Source: Tricholoma matsutake
Lineage: Eukaryota > Basidiomycota > Agaricomycetes > Agaricales > Tricholomataceae
Reading direction: 5' to 3'
Assembly (NCBI GenBank): GCA_026075535.2
Contig: AP026540.1
Location: 2,232,001 to 2,296,000, forward strand
DNA length: 64,000 nucleotides
Program-made: the position numbers and the translations under genes
Shown here: one piece after another, positions 55,724-64,000 of the stretch
Layout: the number at the start of each line of letters is the position of its first letter
Position numbering within the stretch: the first letter of the stretch is position 1
The notes under the pieces: generated by a model
What the model saw: only the letters and a program-made list of their open reading frames with translations
Databases searched by the model: none
Told to the model about the DNA's origin: nothing

Positions 55724-58210
55724 TCAAATGTCTGAGAACCTGTGTTCGAATGATTTCAGATTATATTCCATGCTTTCCTTCAAGGTTGCATATGTCTTCA
55801 ATGTGACATCTTGCTGTTCCAGTTTCTCAACCTCGGCCATGTAGAGACAATGACTGGCATCCTTGTATGAGGTGCCAAGGTTGTTTTGCAGGGCTTTCAC
55901 TTCAGCATGGCAGCTCAACAGCTCCCTGTCTGTCAATTTCTGCAACAGGATGAACTAACAGTCATACAAATGAGGACAAGGCACTTACTGGATCAGCAGG
56001 TAGCATTAGCTGGTTGTAGGGTGTAGCATGGGTCACACTGTGGGTAAAATTTAACACACCACACCTGCACCTGTCAACACCGCACCCATTCTAACACCGC
56101 AACTGCAGTGACAGGTTTAACCCATGGCCTGTCATAAAACACCACAGGTGTGACACCATGTATATACACCATAGTTTTGACTACATTTTTGCCTCATATT
56201 TAGACATTCTACACTGTTGAACATCCTGCATTTGTATCTTTACTGACTCAACTACACATTGTATACAATACTTGAGCCACAGACAATAAATCTTTGTACA
56301 GAGGGACTTATATTTAGTTATTTTTGAAAAAAAAAGACACCACCACTCAAGAAGAGCGAAGGAGGGATTTGTGTATTTCATAATTCTATACAATACTAAA
56401 TAATTGAAAAAAAACACTGTCTTGCTCGCAGCGAGACAGGGTAGTGCCCCTGCCCCTCATGGTCCTGGATCATCCTCCCTGTCCTTGTCGCGTCCTTTCT
56501 CCCCATTTCCACCCTGTGAGCAGTTGGGGGTGCTGCTGTTGTGAGCATATGGTCTTGCTACCACCTAACCACCCCACGAGCAGGGGCTTGTGGCAGTGGT
56601 GGGGGTGAGACAGGGGGTGCCCATCATCATCAATAGTAAAATCATTGCCTAGAATGTTTGGGGTTAGTAACAATGAAATGAAATGAGAAAAGGAACAAAA
56701 CTCACCTGTGGCCCAACATCTTGGGCCTTTTTTTGTTTCACCTCATTGTCATCCCCTTCCTTGTCACCATCCTCATCGCCATTGCTGCCCATGTAGTTGT
56801 CATTTGTCCCCCTCTCTGTCCCTGTCCCCTGGTGTTGTTGTCCCATCTCATTGCTCCCCATTTTGACCCTGTGAGCAGTTGCTCACAGTGGTGGTGGTTT
56901 GTTGTTGATGTCGTTCTCATCCCTCGCATCCCCATCCCGTTGTCCAGTGTTAGATGACATGGTGGCAAGTACAGGAGTGGTGGTGGTGGGTGTTGATGGA
57001 GGGGAGTGGTGGGAGGGAGGTCATCCATTTTTTCAGTCATGTGGTGTTGTGGCATTGCTATGGGTGGGCATAGGTGGGTGTGGGGGCATCATCTTGTTGT
57101 TATAACATAGTTAGAACCTAAAAAACAAGATGAACATATTAGTTAGTTGAAAAAACAAGAAGAAAACAAAAAAAAACTTTTCCTAGAGCCCAAACAATGT
57201 CCATCGTTGTTTGGGCACAATATGGTGAGATAAGACTTGTAGATAATATAAGAGAAACCTGCCTGTGCCTCATCTTGTCCTCATCCCATCATTGCTCCCT
57301 GTTTCTGCCCCGTGGGCAGTTGCTCACGGCGGAAGTTGGGGGTGCTGTGGTGGTGATGGTGATGATGGTGTGGTGGCCATGGTGGCCATTGTTGGTGTTG
57401 TTGTTGTTGTTGTTGTTGTGGTAGTCACATCATTGTAAGTTAAAACCTGTAAACAATGCAAATGAAGTTAGTTGAATAAAGAAAAATAAGATATGAACAA
57501 AGAAAAGCTTACCTGTGGCCCAAACAATGATCAAAGTCATTTAGGCCCATTTTGTAAGCTTCGTGTCACTAGAGTAGGACCTAACAAAACTGTTAGTTGT
57601 GAAATAAGAAAGTTGAAATACTTACAAATGACAATTTTCCTGTCATTTCTCCTGATGATCGATGTCCGGCATCTTCCACGGCTGATGACCTAAATAACCA
57701 TTGATACCCGTGACACCACCAAAATGGGTATGGTATGTCACAGGTCCGGCATTTCGGCAACCATACCCATACCTGTCAAACCTGTGGGCCATTTACCATG
57801 GGTTTACCCATACCCGTGCTACACCCTAGCTGGTTGCGGGCCAATGCATAGTAGTATGGTGTATCAGTCATGTTTCCAGACTGCAAAGTCATCAGTGAGA
57901 GGATAGATGAGGCAAACAAGACATGGCATCGGCCAAGAAACGGCATCAGCCAAGACATGGCATCAGCTAAGACACAGCATTGGCCAACAGGACAACATCA
58001 GCCCAAGGATGGCACCAGGCTGGCGGCAATGAGACTTTGAAAAGAAGGAAATCTTACACCCCCATGTGCCATGTGTACATTGAATTCAACCTTCTTGCAA
58101 TAGGCCTCCATTGCCTGGTGGGTAGCTGGAATCATAAAATGGGGCACTAGATAGTGCTGCCCATTGTCACCTCAGATAACAACATATCCATCAGGAATAT
58201 AAGTATCAGT
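55724..58210 (-). pseudogene. Unidentified gene split by a hAT-like element
   Basis: The minus strand reads an exon with IPDGYVVI (stop) GDNGQHYLVPHFMIPATHQ and YCKKVEFNVHMAHGG (about 58200-58075). Then DTPYYYALARNQ (near 57865-57830) is interrupted by the element 56017-57828. It resumes at 56016 and, after an intron with GTAAGT and CTGTTAG/TTGCAG sites, gives KLTDRELLSCHAEVKALQNN and a coiled-coil-like end (55945-55724). Removing the element rejoins the reading at ARNQ. It is divergent from the gene at 58387. I do not recognise a named family; the peptide style is that of basidiomycete multi-copy proteins that travel with transposons. Confidence 0.5.
56017..57828 (-). mobile_element. Non-autonomous hAT element (TAGGGTGTAGCATGGGT), 1.8 kb
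   Basis: The left end is TAGGGTGTAGCATGGGT and the right ends ACCCGTGCTACACCCTA. A perfect 8 bp duplication GCTGGTTG flanks it (56009-56016, 57829-57836). Termini match hAT element 2 (19250-25050), which belongs to the likely source family. It carries three R-type introns on the minus strand (56705-56649, about 57186-57118, 57512-57447), with ACTAAC branch sites, each preceded on that strand by a GGCCCAA(A) hairpin. GAGCAGTTGCTC-type palindromes lie near 56512, 56872 and 57311. No transposase. Confidence 0.9.
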
Positions 58211-58386
58211 TTACTGATTGCTCATGGTATAGATAACACAGATGATAACAAGTGATACCATTTAATCAGGACATTATTTGTTTGTATACATTGTATATCG
58301 ATCAACAACATGTGATTGTTGATTTTCAGTGTTTCACTCTTTTTCATCTCAACATTGACCCCACTGCTGCAGCCAACTCATCAACC

Positions 58387-59480
58387 ATGAAGATTACATG
58401 CCAACAAGTGCTCAGCCAGATCAGCAAGATTGAGCAATCCATTTACAATGGACTTCAGGACCAAAGTATCAAGGCCATGATGAAGGAAAGAAAATCAGCC
58501 CTTGTGAGTGGATTGGCATGCTATCAGATCAATGATGCACTTACTAATTGTAGAAAATGTTATTTGCCTGGCAAAGAGAGGTTCTCACAGAGGATGTGCA
58601 GGCCATCTTCTGGGCCAATGCCTTTTTGTGGGGATTTGTGGTAGCATGGTCAAAGTCAGACAGGACAGGGGACCAGAAGTTTATTGAAGGTCAACTGAGG
58701 GCAATGAAGACCTTTGATGAGAAAAAGGGCATAACAGGACCCGTGTCCACATTGGCTGGACCAATGGCAGTGGCGATGGTAGGTGGAACAGCAAGGGCAG
58801 GTGGAATGGCCACTGCAGTGGGAATGGGAACAGCAGCGGGAATGGGAATGGCACCAGCCAAGAAAGTGGGGATGGCAGCGGCAAAGAAAGGAAGAGTGGC
58901 AGTGGCAAAGGCACAAGGAGCGGCAATGGCAATGGCAGCAGCCACACCAATGCCAACAAGGATAGAAGCAGCCCCAGCACCAGCCAAGATGCGGGCCCAA
59001 CCAGAAGCATCAGGATCCAGACTTCCAGCCCCAGCCCAGCAATCACAGTGAGACCCAGGCCACAAGAGGTGCAGAGTAGCAGGGGATCGGACAAGGATTT
59101 GATGAGGAGATGGAGAGCAATGCTGGTGCCAATCCCAGGATGGAGCGGAAGTGGCACAACACAGCAAAGGCGGCACGAGGAGCACCCCAGCAAGGGAGTT
59201 TGGGAACAACACCATGTGCATGATGTGTCAGGCTTAGGCGTGAGTGTTGGGAGCAGGTGAATTGGAAAACAGCCTGATACTTCTGTGGGAAAGGGAAAGT
59301 TTGGTGTGATCCAGAGGATGTGGATCAAGTGCCAAAAACCAAGAAAGCAAAAGGATCGGCAAGAAGAAAAGCAAAGAAGGCACAATTTTCCAGTGAAGAC
59401 AGTGGAGAGGAATCGTCTAGGCGGTTCACTGCAAGCCAAAAAGGAAAATCAAAAGGTTAGTTCTTCCATATCATGACACA
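58387..59480 (+). pseudogene. Unidentified gene, 5' exons, with Cys cluster
   Basis: The ATG at 58387 begins MKITCQQVLSQISKIEQ and an amphipathic stretch. A one-base frameshift near 58555 leads into WQREVLTEDVQAIFWANAFL and FVVAWSKSD. An Ala/Gly/Met/Lys low-complexity tract follows (about 58760-58990), then Pro/Ala. At 59170-59330 a frame shows CxxC-type cysteines (TTPCA-CVRLRRECW ... CGKGKVWC) and a basic, Ser-acidic end (KKAQFSSEDSGEES, 59370-59410). This is the layout of a fungal DNA-binding-like protein family with a Cys cluster and unknown role. Two or more frame changes make this copy unlikely to be functional unless unseen introns correct them. Confidence 0.45.
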
Positions 59481-59509
59481 TAAAACCACTAACACATATA
59501 CCCATAGCT

Positions 59510-60316
59510 GTGGAAGAGGATATCAACATGGCCAATCCCAAGCCCGAGCCGACTGCCCTCCCTGCCCTGACTTCCTACCCCTCTGCTGGTGACTATGCCA
59601 CCTTCACTGGACATCTATACCAACTGGAGGAAGACATGTACAAGCATGCACAGTGGAATGAAGAGTCATTCCAAGAGTCCCGACTCCACGTATGAGAACT
59701 CTGGGAGATGGTCGACTTGCTTCAAAACAGGGTGAACAGCATTGAAGGATACCTTGGGTTGCAGGCTGGTGCACAGACCATTACATTGTACAATGGTTAC
59801 ATGGCTGGGCAGGTGGTTCGCCTTGAGAGGACTCCAAGCAGGAGGGCAGAGGCAGATTGGGAAGAAATGACAGATGCCGAGGAAGGCGATGCTGCTCTCA
59901 CTCCCGCTCCTGCTCCTGCTCCTGCTCCCACTCTTGCTCCTAGTCCCACTCCCACTCCTGCTCCTGCTCCCACTCCTGCTCCCACTCCCATTGCCACTCC
60001 CATTGCCACTGCCAGCGACAAAGATGAACAGATAGCAGAACTGGTTGAGGAGGGGGGATTTGTCAAGGGTAACACTGAGCCTGAGCATGGTGAGGAGGGA
60101 CTGGCTGTGCCTGAAGAGGTGGTGGGGGAAGCATCCATGGCTGGCACCCCCACCATCCAAATTATTCCCACCACAACACAGGATTCTCAAGAAATGGTAC
60201 AGCCCACAATATCAATGGCCCCACCACTCCCTCTCCTCTTCCCCCCAATGTCGCTTGCTGAGCCCGAGGCTGCCACCCAGGCAATTGGCACTTACCCCAC
60301 TGGCATCGGCAGTTGA
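59510..60316 (+). pseudogene. Unidentified gene, 3' exon: coiled coil plus Pro/Thr-rich tail
   Basis: It follows a probable intron (donor near 59457 GTTAGTTC, acceptor near 59508). It reads PKPEPTALPALTSYP, YATFTGHLYQLEEDMYKHAQ, a TGA at 59693-59695 where CGA is likely, then ELWEMVDLLQNRVNSIEGYL (coiled coil) and an acidic patch. A long alternation of Pro, Ala and Thr follows (59900-60005, encoded by CTCCCACTCCTGCTC-like repeats), and a Thr/Pro-rich end. It is probably the C-terminus of the gene starting at 58387. A single stop is the only defect in this exon. Confidence 0.5.
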
Positions 60317-60569
60317 TGTAATCACCTCACCCCGGCCCTCCCCTCCCCCTGCACAGCTGCACTGATCCCCATGCAGGCTGACCCCTGGTCCATCTGGACT
60401 ACATTCCAGAAGTACCACCCCTCACCTGAACCCAAGGAAGAGAGCAGGAAAATCTGAGGACAGAGGGGAGACAAAGTGAGGCAGAAAAGAATAGATGTGA
60501 TTCAGCATGTACATAAAAGTTGGACTATCTTTCTTTTCACATTACATAGTGTTTTATTTGTAAATCTAT

Positions 60570-61091
60570 GTGGCAAATTTCACTTTTTTAATTCTCTGTC
60601 TCCTCCCAACAGCCTGGTTTGAAATGGCTTCCTGCTGTGCAAGGTCATCAGCTGTCCTTTGGATAGGTTGTGCTCATGCCGAGGATGGATTTGCTGCCGA
60701 TCCTGATGTTGCTGTTGCCAATTGTACTGTTGCCGTTACCAATGTTGCTGTTGCCAATTGTACTGTTGTCGTTGCCAATATTGGTGTTGCCATTGCCGAT
60801 CCTACTGGTGCCACTGCCAATATTGGTGTTGCCATTGCCGATCTTACAGTTGCCGTTGCCAATATTGGTGCTGCCATTGCCAATTGTACTGTTGTCATTG
60901 CCAATATTGGTGTTGCTGTTGCTGATCATACTGGTGCCATTGCCAATATTGGTGTTGCTGTTCCTGATGCTACTGGTGCTGGTGTTGCTGTTCCTGATAT
61001 TGGTGTTGCCATTGCCGATACTGGTGTTGCTGTTCCCAATCCCACTAATGCTGCTAAAGCCCTTGCCCTTGCAATAGGATGCTCTGTCTGA
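60570..61091 (+). repeat. Minisatellite of GCCAATATTGGTGTTGCC-type units with long ORFs
   Basis: Imperfect repeats of 15-45 bp (GTTGCCATTGCCGAT, GTTGCCAATATTGGT and variants) fill about 60700-61065. Because the units are multiples of 3, several frames on both strands stay open: a 173-codon plus frame with IGVAIAD repeats and minus frames with NIGNGN repeats. The plus frame starts with a hydrophobic stretch (FTFLILCLLPTAWF). I do not take any of these frames as an established gene. The GGCAAT/GGCATC words link it to the hexamer blocks nearby. Confidence 0.6.
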
Positions 61092-61115
61092 TTTCCCCCT
61101 AAAAATGGTCGAGGC

Positions 61116-63050
61116 TTAGGGCTCTTGAGGTATATCCAACAGAAATGGATCAATTGGGCATGGGGGATCATTTACAATGGCATTTCCGGCTGATCCAGGC
61201 ATGATGTATCTCATGTAAATGTGTCGAGGAATGAGATATTCTGGTCCACCATCACTAGGACCATTAATTGGCTGTGGTTGAGTGACACCAACCATGCAGA
61301 GGCTGTCCATTGTCATTTGATCCACCTGGACATATTGTGATTCAGTTGTATCAGAATTTGGGGTCTGTCCTGCTGTTGATATTCGGCGAGCTTCCTTGTG
61401 CTTGGGTTTGCCTTTGACAATTTTTCTGCCTCTTGATGCAGCAGGTGGTTTGGCAGTGGCAACGGCCTCCAGTTTGGTGCTGGGTTGAGGATCGGCATCA
61501 GCATTGTCATTTCTTTGGCCCCTGTGGTTTGCAGAAGGCAGTTTGGCATTGGCAACAGCCCCCAGCTTGGTGCTGCTATGAGGATCAGGATCATCATTTC
61601 TTTGGCCCCTGCATTTGGAAATGTGTCGGGAGGGTGAAGGATTATTCAAATCATTTGGATAGTGTGCAGGAGCCACACTCCCATCCATGGCTTTGATCGC
61701 TTTGAACTGGAATGCTCTTTCAGGGCCCTGCACTATTTGTCGCTGCAGAACATGGTCAAAGAAGTCTTCTATGACACTCTTGTGCATGTTCCATGGGTCT
61801 CTGATTTTGAACCTAGCTGGGAGATATTCCAGACTGACAAATGATGATGTCCAATCTGCAATTGCTTTGAATGGGATATGGCGACTATGACCATTGTTTG
61901 CTAGTTCTGCAGGAGATAAGTAACGGTTTGTGGAATAGAAAGTCAACATACTGTAATGCTGGCCAACATACAACATAAACCATTCTTCCAGCTCTTTTTT
62001 CTTGAATTGTGATCCTTTCCATGATGTGGGAAGGATTGGGAAGCCATCGTTAGTCATTGTTAATCGGGTTAGTGTTGCATTATGTTGTGTTGCCGACCTT
62101 GAAGCAAGGTGTGATGGGCATAAAAACTTGATATAACTCATAAAGTTTTGCTTCAGTTCAGTGACTTGATCATGATATGCATCCAGAAATGATCATGCAG
62201 GGGTGGCTATCAGAGAGGCAACATTTTCGTGACTGGAGTCAGCATCGGCATCGGCATCGCATTGGCAGTAAATGAATTGGGGACTCATGCATCAACAACC
62301 ATCAAACCATTAGGTGCAGTATAGGCTGTAAATGTCACAGACAACACCCCCATTTCCAGCCACTATTGTTGTGCATTCTCCACCACATGTTTAAGGAGGT
62401 ATTTGTCAGCTAGACTGTGAAATGTTCGTTATGTCCAGCAATGGCAACGGCATCAGCTTCAACTTACACTTGCTTTGTTTGCTCAGGATGTCCTTCCCAC
62501 ATCATTTTCTCCTGTTTGACTTCAAGGATGGCTTTCTCCTCTGCATTCATGGTGTCGAAAACATGCTTGATAGCTGGCAGTCACGCTTGGAACCATCCTG
62601 GTGTACTTGCGGTGGCATCCTCAACACCTAACAGGTTTGCAATCTGTTGGAAAACTCGGTCCTGGTACAAGCTCCAAATGACTTCCGACCACTTTACTTT
62701 GAAGTGGTTCAATTTATGTGAGAGGCCTTTGGTCATTCACCAGTTGTTGGAAAGCCAGGTTGTTAGTTCCTGGCAATGTGATCAATAATACAACCTTCAC
62801 ATGCTTGTGAGTTTACCTTGGCACAAATGCGACTCTCCTCCTCATCCATAGGGGCCCTGTCAATTGACACCCAGTAGTTGAATATTGCTGGGAGGATGTC
62901 ACACTTGAGTATTTGCAATTGGCCAGCTTTTGATTCCTGCGATTGGAATGCAACTTTATAAGGCTCAATGATCTTCCATTCTTCAACCATATATCTGCTT
63001 CCCTTCTGGTACTGTCTCAACCATGGGTTCTCTGATGGCTCAGGCAGCAT
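61116..63050 (-). pseudogene. Basidiomycete multi-copy protein of unknown function
   Basis: The longest exon (62141-61116, 341 codons) contains DGFPILPTSW, a W-K/E-rich helix, HIPFKAIADW, LEYLPARFKIRDPWNMHKS and a two-fold repeat near 61440-61610 (RGQRNDDPDPHSSTKLGAVA and a near copy). A basic tract and YLIPRHIYMRYI follow. The G-x-P-I-L-P start and the order recall a widespread agaricomycete family of unknown function. Upstream pieces in the same direction include SFLDAYHDQVTELKQNF (after a TGA), FQQIANLLGVEDATAST and HVFDTMNAEEKAILEVKQEK (62640-62490), and a frame at 63050-62763. Stops within these show decay. Confidence 0.5.
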
Positions 63051-64000
63051 TGGGGGGGACTGATGTGAAGGAAAGAATCATTCTTGTCATTGACATAAAA
63101 CATATCATTGACACAAGGATCACACAAGGTCAATAGTACAATACCCCCATCAATAACTGGGTGTTGTTGTGACTCACCCCAAATCATCATGACCCTAACA
63201 AGAGTTCCATCCAAGTGAAAGAGAAGATCAAAGAAGAATCCCCCCCTGCATGAGGACAATGACGATGCAGTCGATACTGTTACACATGTAGAAGTTGAGG
63301 TCAACACAAAACATGGACCAAAAACAAACATCAAGGTCCCCTGACTGCAGTGGAAGAACTGGGTCAATCAAATTCTGTTATACAGGATAATCCCAATGTT
63401 GCTCCAGAATGGGACATGCAAGAACCTCAGGTGGCCGCTGAGCCAACTCGGCCACACATTGGCATGGTTAGTTTCTGACACTGATTGCTTATGGAGTGAG
63501 GCTCATATACAAATAATAGAGACAGCGAGACTATGTACTGGAGTTTGTAGGATGAGTAGATGAATTGCTGCAAGTATCCCTCACTCGGCAGGCATGGTCG
63601 GTTGACAAACAAGTTTGCAACCACTGTCCATTCAATAAATGGGCAATTTGGCAATGCATTGATTGTTCACTGGGAAGCACACTTTGCTGCACATGCATGC
63701 ATGTAACCCACAGGCAAAATCCCTTCCATCGCATTGAATGCTGGACCGGCATGCATTTCTGCCAGGCTGAGCTATGGGAGGTTGGCACATACATTTTAGT
63801 CCAGCACCAGATGGATCAGCCAATTTGCAATGCTCTGAACTTCCAATTGAAATATCTGGAGACATTTGAAGATGTGAAAGATAAAGCAGAGCAAGAGTCG
63901 GCCAATTGGCAGGCAAACGATCAGCAATGGCACTGGCACTGGCAGCAGCAATGGCCCTCTTCACCTGACTCAACCTCGGACACATATAATGAGTCTCAGG
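63051..64000. other. Right edge, no gene established
   Basis: Short minus frames (63017-63367, 63632-63985) may be 5' exons of the gene at 61116-63050, but no motif confirms it. GGCACTGGCAGCAGCAATGG-type hexamers lie near 63925-63960. Confidence 0.3.

Noticed and set aside
60570..61091. 173-codon ORF with IGVAIAD repeats as a secreted or pentapeptide-like protein
   Set aside because: All frames on both strands are open across the minisatellite, so openness carries no information; kept as a repeat.

Overview
The window reads as a transposon-dense segment of a filamentous basidiomycete genome, most likely an agaricomycete. The evidence is 45-65 bp spliceosomal introns with CTAAC/CTAAT branch sites, fungal types of gypsy, copia, hAT, pogo and LINE elements, and a fungal type I metacaspase broken into many tiny exons. 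Species is not claimed; the low-complexity peptide families recall Boletales, which is only an impression. Only one ordinary host gene is clear: the metacaspase at about 49.3-51.4 kb.

Left part (1-15.3 kb): the minus strand carries the pol half of a decayed Ty3/gypsy element (protease end, RT, RNase H, integrase). It is interrupted by a 478 bp MITE, by a 5.9 kb pogo element (which itself holds nested hAT-like elements) and by a gypsy LTR. The LTR is cut by hAT copy A (9957-15320). Middle (15.3-33.0 kb): a solo copia LTR, a LINE fragment, a second hAT (19250-25050) with its own insertion, a 159 bp tandem array split by nested TIR elements, and the gag half of a gypsy element holding a solo LTR. 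hAT copy B (33013-38315) closes this segment in opposite orientation to copy A.

The main result is that the two hAT copies have swapped target-site duplications. The 8 bp left of A matches, inverted, the 8 bp left of B, and the 8 bp right of A matches, inverted, the 8 bp right of B. The two gypsy halves and the two halves of one LTR also become contiguous if 15321-33012 is flipped. The 17.7 kb between the copies has therefore been inverted by recombination between the hAT elements, or mis-assembled across them.

Right part (38.3-64 kb): a broken gene carries a MITE-like element that in turn holds an 827 bp hAT MITE and a young 5.7 kb copia element (305 bp LTRs, TSD CATGT, one nonsense codon in gag-pol). 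Then come the metacaspase, a Cys-rich ORF, an R-cassette-rich element (52.7-55.2 kb), and three genes of lineage-type unknown families at 55.7-63 kb, each with stops, frameshifts or insertions. Dispersed through much of the window is a cassette (called R here) made of a GGCCCAAAC hairpin, a canonical small intron and a GAGCAGTTGCTC palindrome. Coding regions throughout show TGA stops where CGA is expected, consistent with CpG decay.
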